NCBI GenBank assembly: GCA_009780135.1 | Contig: WRAP01000001.1 | Span: forward strand, 124,001-188,000 | Direction of reading: 5' to 3' | Length of the DNA: 64,000 nucleotides | Origin: Bacillota bacterium | Lineage (GTDB): Bacteria; Bacillota; Clostridia; Christensenellales; Pumilibacteraceae | Part shown: positions 1-8,861 of the stretch, one piece after another | Position numbering within the stretch: position 1 is the first letter of the stretch | How the letters are laid out: every line of letters begins with the position of its first letter | Notes under the pieces: generated by a model | Database searches by the model: none | The model's input: the letters and a program-made list of their open reading frames with translations, nothing else | What the model was told of the DNA's origin: nothing | Translations under genes and position numbers: made by a program

Positions 1-2
1 AT

Positions 3-1940
3 ATTCCGCTTGTGTTTAACGATGAAAATGCTTTTGCTTTTGTTCGTATGCTATCTCGTGCGGCTATTATTCATACAACGCAAGGAATTAATAATTTTGG
101 TATATCAAACTTTACTCCTATAATAAATGCTATGTGGGATTATTATAGCCTTATAGAATCGGCTACTAAAGCACAATTGTTAAGGCTTAATAGTTTTAGT
201 TTTTATTTTATAGATATTACGGTTAGCTTTTCGGTACTATCTTCTCGTGTACCGATGGCAATTTCTACTTTAGTTAGAGCTACTTTAGAAGCAGATATTT
301 TTCTAAATTCATATAGAGTAAACGGTATTGTCAGGGACTTTAACGATTTTGTGGCATCTATTAGAGTAGCTATGAGAGTATATAGACATCATAGGGGATT
401 GGGTCAGTTTGACTACTATTTTGGTGATATGTTTGATTATCTAAAGGATTATTATTTTGATAGGCACCAACCTCGTATATCGGACGATATTTTAAGAATA
501 GTAGATTTTATGTTTGATGCTAGATTACATTTGTTAAACGGTAGAGATGTTCATTTTTTCTATCTATACTTTACAGTTAGAGATCTTGTAGAGGATATTT
601 TATCAAGCGAAGATAATAATTTAATATATGAGTTTACAGAGCTGTTGTTATTTGGCACACAGACAAATCCTGTATCAGCACACCAAATGTTTATAAACTG
701 GCAGAACGAATACTTTGGTTTTTTTGTGAGTGAGTTTGAAGAATTTAGCCAAGAAAACTTTCTAGAATTTATCTTTGCTTACTCTAGAGTTGTATTTAAT
801 CGTATGACCTTTTCTAATGTTTATTGGCTTACTCCACAAGCAGAAGTAGATGTGGAACTTATGATTAAATTATTTAATCAACTAACCACAGAGCAAAGAG
901 TAGTATTTTTATGGGGCGGGATTTTTGCGGTATTACCTCCGTATGCGTTATATATGGAATTAACAGCAGAGCATTTTGCTAAAACAATTTCTCAAGCAGC
1001 GGCACAAGTATATGTGTTTTTATGGGAGGCATTTGTTTGGTATGATAGATGGAATGTAGAGCAAAATCTAGCACACTTTAATAATGTTATGACTATTTTT
1101 AGACTACATCTTATCCCAAGTTATAACGCTTTATCAAATGATGATAGGATAGCTTTTAATGCGTTGTTTTACGATTGGTATCAAGAGGCTTTGGAGCTTT
1201 ATGCTTCGCTTATAGTTAGTGCGGTAAATTGGGAATCTATAGAGCAAATGATGCTAGGTGCTTTACGCAATATCGGCGATAATGGTAGCGATTTATTATT
1301 CTTACATTTTTGGTTTACAATTTATTTTGAATACACTATGATTAGATACAATCCTGAAATATATTTAGAATTTAACGAAAGATTTGCTACTCAATTTGCT
1401 ACAATATCAGCACATAGAGACACCTTTAATGACTTAATTTTTAGCAGTACTAATTTAATAGCTTTTGCTAGGCGTTTATCTACCATAGCTTTTAGACTAG
1501 CATACGATCCTGGTTATATTATTGCAATTGGCACGCCAGGCAATGCGTTTAGATCAGATGCTATGGTGGCAAGGCAACTCTTTTTAGCACTTAATTACAA
1601 CCTTGTAGCGGCATTCTTTAATAGCGTAGATAGTGCTTTAGAGTATTTTATTTATTGGACTTTGGCAGAAGTAAGGCAAACATGGCCCACTACCGGTATG
1701 GCACCGGCACCTGCTGCATTTTCGCTTGCATACGAGTCGTTAGTTAGAGCTTTTATTCAATATAGTTTTTATCAAGCAGGCGAGCAAGCTGCTCATGCTA
1801 GATTTATTTATTATATGAATATAACTTTGCAACGCTTCTATAGCTTGCCTACAACAGGAATAGGCAGCCAAGCAACTTTTAACTCTAATGTAACATTTGG
1901 TCCGTTATTTACATACTTAAGAGTGGCAATGCTGCCTTGA
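3..1940 (+). CDS. Lysine-poor, aromatic-rich helical protein of unknown function (5' end outside window)
   Basis: The frame is open to the left edge; a GTG at 12 exists but has no ribosome site and the frame continues upstream, so I read this as the C-terminal part (at least 642 residues) of a longer protein. I do not recognise the family. The sequence looks all-helical and is crowded with Phe, Tyr, Trp, Asn and Asp; there are about four lysines and no cysteine that I can find. That composition matches the large exported proteins elsewhere in the window, not the lysine-rich cytoplasmic ones, so I infer an extracellular or envelope location. There is no C-terminal anchor, LPXTG motif or transmembrane segment at the end. 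A hairpin with a T-run lies about 150 bp downstream. The function is open. Confidence 0.7.
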   Translation: MPLVFNDENAFAFVRMLSRAAIIHTTQGINNFGISNFTPIINAMWDYYSLIESATKAQLLRLNSFSFYFIDITVSFSVLSSRVPMAISTLVRATLEADIFLNSYRVNGIVRDFNDFVASIRVAMRVYRHHRGLGQFDYYFGDMFDYLKDYYFDRHQPRISDDILRIVDFMFDARLHLLNGRDVHFFYLYFTVRDLVEDILSSEDNNLIYEFTELLLFGTQTNPVSAHQMFINWQNEYFGFFVSEFEEFSQENFLEFIFAYSRVVFNRMTFSNVYWLTPQAEVDVELMIKLFNQLTTEQRVVFLWGGIFAVLPPYALYMELTAEHFAKTISQAAAQVYVFLWEAFVWYDRWNVEQNLAHFNNVMTIFRLHLIPSYNALSNDDRIAFNALFYDWYQEALELYASLIVSAVNWESIEQMMLGALRNIGDNGSDLLFLHFWFTIYFEYTMIRYNPEIYLEFNERFATQFATISAHRDTFNDLIFSSTNLIAFARRLSTIAFRLAYDPGYIIAIGTPGNAFRSDAMVARQLFLALNYNLVAAFFNSVDSALEYFIYWTLAEVRQTWPTTGMAPAPAAFSLAYESLVRAFIQYSFYQAGEQAAHARFIYYMNITLQRFYSLPTTGIGSQATFNSNVTFGPLFTYLRVAMLP

Positions 1941-2089
1941 TATAGAAGAAAGTTCAGCAAAAAACGGATTGTTGCAATTAGGGAAGTAATATTTAATTAG
2001 TAACCAATGTACACAGTAATATTAAATAATATGATTGTTTGCGAATAATCAATATGCTATAAAAATATATTTTAATATAGGCTAATAAT

Positions 2090-2132
2090 AAAAAAATCCA
2101 CTTTGGTATTTTTATCTAGTGGAGATTTTTAT
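2090..2132 (+). terminator. Rho-independent terminator-like hairpin
   Basis: AAAAAATCCACT at about 2091-2102 pairs with AGTGGAGATTTTT at 2118-2130, with one bulge and a 15-nt loop, and the right arm runs into a T-rich tail. It is suited to ending the transcript of the upstream helical-protein gene. Confidence 0.6.
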
Positions 2133-2206
2133 TTATATCAAGTTATTTTAGCAATTGCAAAACGAAAAGAGAATTATTTTTCTTTAGTTTTATTTATGTG
2201 ATTAGT

Positions 2207-2235
2207 TTGACTTGCGTTTTTTGAAGGAATATACT
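2207..2235 (+). promoter_or_regulatory. Sigma-A type promoter for the PAP2 operon
   Basis: TTGACT (2207-2212), a 17-bp spacer and TATACT (2230-2235) precede the PAP2 gene. The leader would be about 55 nt and includes AAGGA at about 2279. Confidence 0.6.
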
Positions 2236-2296
2236 AAATAAATAGAGTTACGAAAAATATAATTCGTATAAGAAACACTAAGGAAATATTTAAGAG

Positions 2297-3313
2297 ATGG
2301 AATTATTTTCACAAAAGAATAAAAAAGTTTTATGGATTAGTATAGGTGCTGTTGCTATATTTCTTACAGTCTTGATGATTATTGGGTCATTTTTTGACTA
2401 TCAAATCGCACACGCTGTAGGGGTAGAACAATTTTCTTTTTTTTATATCGCATTCGGAATGTTTTTTGAAGGTCTTGGATTTTTGCCAGCAATACTTGTA
2501 AACGCTTCGTTATTTGCTACGCTTGTTATAGTTTGCAAAAAAAAGGGATTTAGAATTTTATTCAGAATTCTTTTAATTGTGTTTTTAACAGGCGGTGTTT
2601 ATTGTGCTATATTTTGGATGTTGGCTAATCATGGGATTAGATTAAGCGACCGCTCTAGTATTCATCATGGAATTTCTGGCGGCGTTTCAACTGTACTGGG
2701 TGTTATTCTATCTTTTCCGTTTATCAAGTTTTTCAAAAAATTCGATAACGATACTCATAAAAAACTAATTTATGTGCTGTGTATCGGTGCGGTTTTAGGA
2801 TTTTTAGCAAATGCAACAACGGGTATTATGCAGCCGTTTTGGGGCAGGCATCGTTTTTATTCGATATTAAATTATAGAGATTCGGCTTTATATAACTCAT
2901 TAAATCCGGAAATCTATTATTCGCCGTGGTTTGCACCGTTTGGCAGAATTGCTCTTCCCGAAGGGTTGCAAGGCTACGGCTTTAGTACAACAAGCTTTCC
3001 TTCTATGCATGCCTCTAGCGTTTCTAGTATGATTATGTTGGTTTTAGCTGGTTGGGTTTTAGGCTTTAATAAGAAAAAAATGAATATTTTATGGGTTGTA
3101 ACTATAGTAATGCTTGTTGCCGTACCGTTATCAAGAATGGTGCTACGATGGCACTTTTTAACAGATGTTGTTTTTTCTCTTATTATCGGTCTTGTTTCGT
3201 TTATCATTGGCATTTTAGTAATTGATTATGGATTTGGCAAAAAAATGAAAAAATTTGTGAATGAACCAATCGATAATGATGTTAGCGAACTTTCTAATGA
3301 ATCTCTTGAGTAA
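2297..3313 (+). CDS. PAP2-superfamily membrane phosphatase
   Basis: A 338-residue integral membrane protein with several hydrophobic helices (about residues 12-32, 48-78, 86-110, 125-145, 158-175, 242-258, 264-280, 292-310). The acid-phosphatase motifs are visible: PSMH at 235-238 (motif 2) and S279-R280...H286...D290 (motif 3). The first motif is the atypical WGRHR at 182-186, in place of KxxxxxxRP. PAP2 enzymes remove phosphate from lipid phosphates such as phosphatidic acid, undecaprenyl diphosphate or PGP; the substrate cannot be told here. An AAGGA lies 13 nt before the ATG. It is the first gene of a probable three-gene unit with the lipocalin-like and PEP-utilising genes (27-bp gap to the next). 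The C-terminal 20 residues are acidic and hydrophilic. Confidence 0.85.
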   Translation: MELFSQKNKKVLWISIGAVAIFLTVLMIIGSFFDYQIAHAVGVEQFSFFYIAFGMFFEGLGFLPAILVNASLFATLVIVCKKKGFRILFRILLIVFLTGGVYCAIFWMLANHGIRLSDRSSIHHGISGGVSTVLGVILSFPFIKFFKKFDNDTHKKLIYVLCIGAVLGFLANATTGIMQPFWGRHRFYSILNYRDSALYNSLNPEIYYSPWFAPFGRIALPEGLQGYGFSTTSFPSMHASSVSSMIMLVLAGWVLGFNKKKMNILWVVTIVMLVAVPLSRMVLRWHFLTDVVFSLIIGLVSFIIGILVIDYGFGKKMKKFVNEPIDNDVSELSNESLE

Positions 3314-3340
3314 AATGCAATATAAGGAAATACTATTACT

Positions 3341-4414
3341 ATGGGTCTTAAACATATAATTAAACAATCTATTATTAAATCCGTAATGAAAAAACGCAAA
3401 AAGAGTTTGACCATTGACGAGATAGAAACAGAACTTCATACTATGTCTGATACAGCTGGCTATGATATAAATCATAGCTATTATTTTGGCAGTCATGATC
3501 AAATAGGCAATACATTTTTTTTGCGACTTGGGTTGCGTGGCGGTCAGCACCGCAGAGCTGAGGTTTGGTTTGCTTATAAATCTGCTTGCGGCAAGGCTTT
3601 TGTATGCGAGCTTGAGCATATGGATGCTAAAGACGCAACACTAAAAATTGAATGTGTTGAGCCTTTAAAAGAATGGAAGTTATCTTTTACTGGAAAGGTA
3701 ATTCCAGTAATTCCGGATAAAGATTCGTTTTTGGCAATTCCATGTGGCAACGCACAAGACGCTGTGTTTGAAGCGACTTTTAAATCAGATTTTGGTTTGT
3801 ATCATTTTTCGAGAGATGTTGATAATCGTGCGTTTGCTAAAGCAATGGCGGCAGAAAAATGGATTAAAGGCTTTAGTGACGAATTAAAAAACAATAATCA
3901 AGTACATATCGAGCAAGAAGGAACGGCTACGGCAACCCTGCAAACAGGGGACGAATTGTTTTCTTTTTCGGCTTTAGCTGTTAGAGACCATTCTTATGGT
4001 CGTCGCATTTGGAGTTATATGAACACTTATCATTGGCTTCCTGCAATGCTAGAAAACGGCTATATTTATAATCCCAATTTAGTGCGTTATCCTGCTATCA
4101 ATACTCGTGGACTTATAACAGGCTATAAAATGAAAAACGGCATTTGGACTAATATTTTAGATGTCGAATTTCCTCAGTATGCCCATAGCGGTAAAATCCC
4201 AATAGCTAATAACTTAACTATTATATTTGCGGATAAACAAAAAGAGAAAGTTTCATTTATACCGGAGATTATTTTCCCGTTTTCATTTAAGGACGAGGGT
4301 GGAAGTTTTGAGGTATTTGCTGCTGTTTCTAAGTTTGTAATCAATGGCGTGAAAGGTCGTGGCAGTGCAGAATTTGGATATAACGGAGATAAAACACGCT
4401 ATGAAAAAAATTAA
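3341..4414 (+). CDS. CrtC/AttH-like lipocalin-fold protein (DUF7064-like)
   Basis: A 357-residue soluble protein with no signal peptide. Alternating beta-strand patterns, with motifs such as GSHDQIG near 45-55, VRDHSYGRR in the middle and a late GRG segment, recall proteins related to hydroxyneurosporene synthase CrtC and AttH (two lipocalin-like domains); I assign this by general resemblance only. AAGGAAA lies about 10 nt upstream of the ATG. Its 3' end overlaps the next gene by 14 nt if that gene starts at 4401, so the two are probably translationally coupled. Family members often bind or modify hydrophobic small molecules, which would fit an enzyme next door that phosphorylates a small molecule. 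The function is unproven. Confidence 0.6.
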   Translation: MGLKHIIKQSIIKSVMKKRKKSLTIDEIETELHTMSDTAGYDINHSYYFGSHDQIGNTFFLRLGLRGGQHRRAEVWFAYKSACGKAFVCELEHMDAKDATLKIECVEPLKEWKLSFTGKVIPVIPDKDSFLAIPCGNAQDAVFEATFKSDFGLYHFSRDVDNRAFAKAMAAEKWIKGFSDELKNNNQVHIEQEGTATATLQTGDELFSFSALAVRDHSYGRRIWSYMNTYHWLPAMLENGYIYNPNLVRYPAINTRGLITGYKMKNGIWTNILDVEFPQYAHSGKIPIANNLTIIFADKQKEKVSFIPEIIFPFSFKDEGGSFEVFAAVSKFVINGVKGRGSAEFGYNGDKTRYEKN

Positions 4415-6803
4415 TTTAGGACAAATCGAAGATCAATATATTGATAAAGTTGGCGGAAAAGCACGGGGACTCGATAGACTTATTAAAGAGGGCTTTTGTG
4501 TTCCTAAGGGATTTGTGCTTTTTGATATAGAGCTTGATACCGATTTAGAAGAAGCAACAGCATTTTTTGAAGACTCTAGGTTAACCCGTGTTGCTGTTCG
4601 TTCATCTGCCACAGCGGAGGATGGAGAGGACTGCTCCTATGCGGGACAATTTGTTACAGTGCTTAATGTAGAGGGGAGATTAGCTTTTCAAGATGCCTTA
4701 AAGCAATGTATTGGTTCTTTAAAAACAAAGCTTACGGATACATATTCTAAAAATTTTGCTAATTCTCAAAAGTCCGGTATGACAGTTGTTGTACAGCAAA
4801 TGCTAGTGCCTGAATGTGCCGGCGTTTGTTTTACTGCTAACCCGCAAGACTCTAATCAAATCATTGTTGAAGCGGTAGATGGGTTAGGTGAACAGCTTGT
4901 ATCGGGCGAAAAATCCGCAGTACAATACATAGAACAAATAGACACCTTTCACGATTTCATATGCGATAATTCGTCTAAAAAAATAGCTCCTCCTCTTACT
5001 AAAGAGCTTTTATGCCAAATTTATATTCAAGGGCTTGAAATTCAGAGCATTATGGGTGTGCCTCAGGATTTAGAGTGGGCAGTTTATAATGGAAAGCTTT
5101 TTTGGTTGCAAGCTCGTCCTATTACAGCCCTAGATAGTGTTCTTGAGACAGAATTTAATTTTGATAAAGATATTATTGGACACGCAACAACGAAATTTAA
5201 TATCGGTGAAATGTTACCCGGAGCTGTAACCCCTCTTTCACTTACTACTACCGTATATGCAATTGATTGGGGAATTCGCCGTATGTTAAATATTATCGGT
5301 GCAAACAAAAAAATGCGTGAAATCCCCGATTTTGGATGTGTTTTTTCGTCTTATGGACATTTATTTATGAATCTTACACAGCTTTACCGCGTGGCAAACA
5401 CCACATTTTTAGCAGGTAAGAAAAATATAGATTTTTCCATTTGCGATAGAGAGCTTGTCGGCGATGAAAATGGGATAATAGCAGGTAAGAAAAAATGGTT
5501 TATTCCAAGGCTTTATTATTCGTTTCGTTATATTGCTTTTATTATGTCATATAAAAAGGCAATAAAACAAATTGATAGATTGGCTAAAAAATTTATAATT
5601 ACTCACGACAACACACCGCAAGGTTTGTATAATGCTATTGATAAATCTTTAGTAGATGTAAATATTGCAGCACTTCTACATTATGTAACTAGTGGGCATG
5701 GGGGAGCAATGTCTTCTGCAGTAACTAATGCTCTTAATAAAAAATTAAAATGTACGGAGAAAAGTCGTAGTGTTTTGGCACAAATGCTAGAAAGAATCGA
5801 CGGTATAGAAAGTGCAGATATTTTGCATTCGCTTTCAAAAGTTGCCGATACCGTTTTGTTAGAAGAGCCTAAGGCAAAAAACTTTTCAGTAGAACAGCTT
5901 CAAGATTATTTGCAGTTAGTCAATAGTAAAGTTAAAGAGGCGATAGCAACATTTATGAAAAGGCACGGACACCGTGCCGTAAGGGAAGCCGAACTTAGAA
6001 ATAAAAGTTGGGCAAATGACGAAGTTGCCTTTGTTAAATATCTAAAAACTGTAATTAACGGTACTTTACCAAGTGCCGAAAATGCTTCCGTTCCCAACCT
6101 TAAAGCAATCGCTAAAGAAAATGGTTTTAAAGGTATGCAAGCCGGAAAAATAGTTTATTTTGCCAAGCAAGCAAGAGCGGGCGTTGTGAATCGTGAATTT
6201 TCAAAAGCAAAACTCATCAAAGTTTTTGATGTTTTAAAAAGCGCATATGGAAGTTTAGCGACAAAACTTGTCGAGATAGAACGAATTCCCGACGAAGACA
6301 TTATTTATTTTCTAACGCACAAAGAGGTGGGACAACTTGTAAAAACCCAAAATCCAAAACTTATAAAAAAAGCACTGCAACGCCGTCGTATTATCAAACA
6401 GCAAGCTACACTAACTTTTAAAGAGGTATATGTAGGTATTCCTGTTCCGTATATTATAGATTATAGTGCAAGTGAAAATAAAAACATTTTGCAAGGAACG
6501 CCTGTTAGCCGTGGTATAGTTACCGGAACTGCACGGGTTGTGCAATCTATTGAGGATGCCGAAAAACTGCAAAAAGGTGAGATTATGGTTGCCGAGTTTA
6601 CAGATATTGGCTGGTCACCGTTTTATTGTTTAATTGACGGATTAGTTACCGAGGTAGGCAGTGCCTTATCACACGGTGCTGTAGTGGCAAGAGAATATGC
6701 TTTGCCTTTAGTTGCAGGTGTTGCTGGTGCAACAAAACTTATTCAAACCGGTGATATCATTACCATAGACGGTAACGCAGGTATTGTTTTACGAAGAGAG
6801 TAA
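4401..6803 (+). CDS. PEP-synthase/rifampin-phosphotransferase-like (Rph/YvkC-type) enzyme
   Basis: An 800-residue three-domain ATP/PEP-utilising protein. An ATP-grasp domain fills residues 1-260 (GGKARG near 18, VRSSATAEDG near 65, GVCFTANP in the middle, LEWAVYNG and QARP near its end). A variable central helical domain follows. The C-terminal swivel domain carries a phosphohistidine motif SHGAVVAREY (His about 758), after GTPVSRG. This arrangement is that of rifampin phosphotransferase and YvkC-like proteins rather than pyruvate phosphate dikinase, since the PEP-binding TIM barrel is missing. The substrate is unknown. I chose ATG 4401, preceded by GGAG 12 nt upstream; GTG 4359 would add 14 residues and a 56-nt overlap. 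It is translationally coupled to the lipocalin-like gene. Confidence 0.8.
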   Translation: MKKINLGQIEDQYIDKVGGKARGLDRLIKEGFCVPKGFVLFDIELDTDLEEATAFFEDSRLTRVAVRSSATAEDGEDCSYAGQFVTVLNVEGRLAFQDALKQCIGSLKTKLTDTYSKNFANSQKSGMTVVVQQMLVPECAGVCFTANPQDSNQIIVEAVDGLGEQLVSGEKSAVQYIEQIDTFHDFICDNSSKKIAPPLTKELLCQIYIQGLEIQSIMGVPQDLEWAVYNGKLFWLQARPITALDSVLETEFNFDKDIIGHATTKFNIGEMLPGAVTPLSLTTTVYAIDWGIRRMLNIIGANKKMREIPDFGCVFSSYGHLFMNLTQLYRVANTTFLAGKKNIDFSICDRELVGDENGIIAGKKKWFIPRLYYSFRYIAFIMSYKKAIKQIDRLAKKFIITHDNTPQGLYNAIDKSLVDVNIAALLHYVTSGHGGAMSSAVTNALNKKLKCTEKSRSVLAQMLERIDGIESADILHSLSKVADTVLLEEPKAKNFSVEQLQDYLQLVNSKVKEAIATFMKRHGHRAVREAELRNKSWANDEVAFVKYLKTVINGTLPSAENASVPNLKAIAKENGFKGMQAGKIVYFAKQARAGVVNREFSKAKLIKVFDVLKSAYGSLATKLVEIERIPDEDIIYFLTHKEVGQLVKTQNPKLIKKALQRRRIIKQQATLTFKEVYVGIPVPYIIDYSASENKNILQGTPVSRGIVTGTARVVQSIEDAEKLQKGEIMVAEFTDIGWSPFYCLIDGLVTEVGSALSHGAVVAREYALPLVAGVAGATKLIQTGDIITIDGNAGIVLRRE

Positions 6804-7108
6804 AGGGAAGTCTTTACAGTTATGTATAATATTATAACGCTCCGAAAATCTGTATTAGGAGATAGTTGTTATTGTTTTTAATTATATGAAAATGCAGAGC
6901 GAGGCAACAAACTAAAAAAACGACATGGTAAATATCATATTGTTTTTTTAGTTTGTTTTATTTTATAAAGTTTTTTATTTTCCAATAAATTTATATGTTC
7001 GTGGCACAATACCAATATTTAGAATTACTGTTCTAATGCCGTTAATGATTTACAGATAGAAATAAATAAAACAGTCTAACTTGTTGCCCATAGCTGAACT
7101 AAAAGGTA
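6804..7108. other. Convergent intergenic region, 305 bp
   Basis: It lies between the + strand PEP-utilising gene and the - strand SIMPL gene. It contains a bidirectional terminator-like hairpin (6909-6954). I see no gene in the rest. Confidence 0.6.
6909..6954. terminator. Bidirectional terminator-like hairpin
   Basis: AAACTAAAAAAACGACATG (6909-6927) faces an almost perfect complement ending at 6954. A-runs on the left and T-runs on the right let it serve both converging transcripts. Confidence 0.65.
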
Positions 7109-7864
7109 TTAACCTTTAAACACAACCTTAACTGTAGCAGTAATATCAATACCATTTTGCATAATTGATGTATTTCCTGTTCCGCAATACATAGCACTAT
7201 CATATCTTGCAAATTCGATATGACCATTAGGCATTTCTTTTATAGTGACTATTTTAAGGTCATCAATGTTTGTTATATTAGAAAGAATATTAGCTTTTTG
7301 TTTGGCATTTTCTACGGCTTTTGTTAGTGTTTCGATGTAAGCAGTAGAGCTATACTCAATGCCAAACTGAGCTCCGCTTATCATGTTGGCTCCGTTTGTG
7401 ATTAGAATATCTATGATTTTACCTACATTATCAAATTCTTTAACTTTTAAACTAAATTGATAGCTAACTCTATGACCAGTCGATTTCTCTCCATTGTAAT
7501 AATCATGTTCAGGATAGATGTTAAACCAGTTGGTTGTTAAATTTTTCTCGCTAAGATTGTGTAAGCTTAATGCTGATTTTATATTTTGCATAGTAGTAGC
7601 GTTTTCGTTTTGAGCATTCTCAAGATTTTTATTGGAGGTTTCAACACTAAAGTTTACTATAGCAAAATCAGGTTGTACAGTAGTGGAGGCTGTTCCAGTT
7701 ACAACTAATATTTGAGATTTTTTGCAGTGATGCTTGTATTCTCTAGCTAGCTTATATTCTTCATCGACAAGAGCAGAAGCATTGGCAAATTGTAAATTTG
7801 AAGTTATACCTAAAGTTAAAACAAAGGCGATGAGTGCTATCGATATCAATATTTTCTTTTTCAT
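7109..7864 (-). CDS. Secreted SIMPL-domain (DUF541) protein
   Basis: The 251-residue product starts MKKKILISIALIAF and has a signal peptide ending near ANASA (about 28-30). The mature part has the SIMPL pattern: ILVVTGTAS with TVQPDFAIV near 50-65, a central stretch ending VSYQFSLKVKEFDNVGKIID, then TLTKAVENAKQKAN, typical of the oxidative-stress/kinase-interacting family of secreted proteins. The role of such proteins in Gram-positives is poorly known. A start 36 nt further up (7900) would add 12 residues before the signal peptide, so I prefer 7864; neither has a ribosome site. Unlike the other exported proteins here it is rich in lysine. It is transcribed away from the ecf operon. Confidence 0.8.
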   Translation of the reverse strand: MKKKILISIALIAFVLTLGITSNLQFANASALVDEEYKLAREYKHHCKKSQILVVTGTASTTVQPDFAIVNFSVETSNKNLENAQNENATTMQNIKSALSLHNLSEKNLTTNWFNIYPEHDYYNGEKSTGHRVSYQFSLKVKEFDNVGKIIDILITNGANMISGAQFGIEYSSTAYIETLTKAVENAKQKANILSNITNIDDLKIVTIKEMPNGHIEFARYDSAMYCGTGNTSIMQNGIDITATVKVVFKG

Positions 7865-8004
7865 TGATATAATTTGGGTAAAATAGAAAAAAGTATGCAT
7901 GAAAATTTTAATTACTAAAGGCTGAGGTTTTAATTTTGATTTATATTTGATTTATAATAGGCGAAATTAAATAATCCTATTTAAATTAGAGTTTCTTTTT
8001 TATA

Positions 8005-8033
8005 TTGCAATGCTAATTCTAAAGTGCTATAAT
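8005..8033 (+). promoter_or_regulatory. Leaderless-type promoter of ecfA1
   Basis: TTGCAA (8005-8010), a 17-bp spacer and TG-extended TATAAT (TGC then 8028-8033) end only 6 nt before GTG 8040. Transcription would start at or next to the start codon. This also argues against the in-frame ATG at 8010, which lies inside the promoter. Confidence 0.65.
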
Positions 8034-8039
8034 CTTTTT

Positions 8040-8861
8040 GTGGGTTATATCACTTTTGATAATGTTTTTTATAGCTATAACGCTGGTTTTGAGGATGAAG
8101 TAGAGGCACTTAGAGGTGTTTCTTTTAATATAGAAAAGGGCGAGTTTGTAGCGATTTGCGGTCATAACGGTTCCGGCAAAAGCACAATTGCTAGATTGAT
8201 GAATGGACTACTGCAACCACAGCAGGGAATAGTTACAGTAGACGGCATGAATACGCTAAAGCCTAAAAATTCGTTTGAGATTAGAAAGCGTGTAGGCTTG
8301 GTTTTTCAAAACCCAGATAATCAAATGGTAGCTAGTATTATAGAGGACGATGTTGCTTTTGGACCCGAGAATTTAGGGTTAGCGAGAAGCGAGATAGAGG
8401 AGCGGGTTGTGTGGGCATTAGAGAGCGTAGGGATGAGTGAGTATCGAAAAGGAACTCCCTTTAGATTAAGTGGTGGTCAGAAACAAAGGATAGCTATTGC
8501 GGGAGTTTTAGCGTTAAAGCCCGATGTTTTGGTTTTAGACGAGAGTACCGCTATGTTAGACCCGATGGGGCGAAAAGAAATTTTACAAGTGGCAAAAAGG
8601 TTACAAAAAGAAGAGCGAATGTCTGTAGTACTAATCACTCACTTTTTAGAAGAAGCACTACTTGCGGATAAGGTTATCGTATTAAATCAAGGGCAAATAG
8701 CTTTAACAGGTGGTACTGAAGTTTTATCTAAAGCCGATATTTTAGAACCACTAGGGCTTGATGTTCCTTTTGCATCTAAAGTAGCGAATTTATTGAATTT
8801 AAGAGAAGGCATAGTTAATAGAGAAGAACTTGTGGAGGAAATTGAAAGACTATGCCGATAA
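8040..8861 (+). CDS. ecfA1: ECF transporter ATPase EcfA1
   Basis: A 273-residue ABC ATPase. Walker A GHNGSGKST lies near residue 40, the Q-loop in VFQNPDNQ, the signature in LSGGQKQRIAIAG, and Walker B in VLVLDESTAMLDP; the DEST variant is typical of EcfA1. With EcfA2 and EcfT it forms the shared energising module that serves exchangeable vitamin or metal S-components, none of which is encoded here. The start is GTG 8040, giving MGYITFDNVFYSY, the usual family beginning; a leaderless promoter sits directly in front. The 3' end overlaps ecfA2 by 10 nt. Confidence 0.92.
   Translation: MGYITFDNVFYSYNAGFEDEVEALRGVSFNIEKGEFVAICGHNGSGKSTIARLMNGLLQPQQGIVTVDGMNTLKPKNSFEIRKRVGLVFQNPDNQMVASIIEDDVAFGPENLGLARSEIEERVVWALESVGMSEYRKGTPFRLSGGQKQRIAIAGVLALKPDVLVLDESTAMLDPMGRKEILQVAKRLQKEERMSVVLITHFLEEALLADKVIVLNQGQIALTGGTEVLSKADILEPLGLDVPFASKVANLLNLREGIVNREELVEEIERLCR

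Larger units (their letters stand above)
1941..2296. other. Intergenic region, 356 bp
   Basis: There is no convincing gene here. It holds a rho-independent terminator-like hairpin (2090-2132) and a sigma-A type promoter (2207-2235) for the PAP2 operon. The remainder is AT-rich sequence in which I see nothing. Confidence 0.6.
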
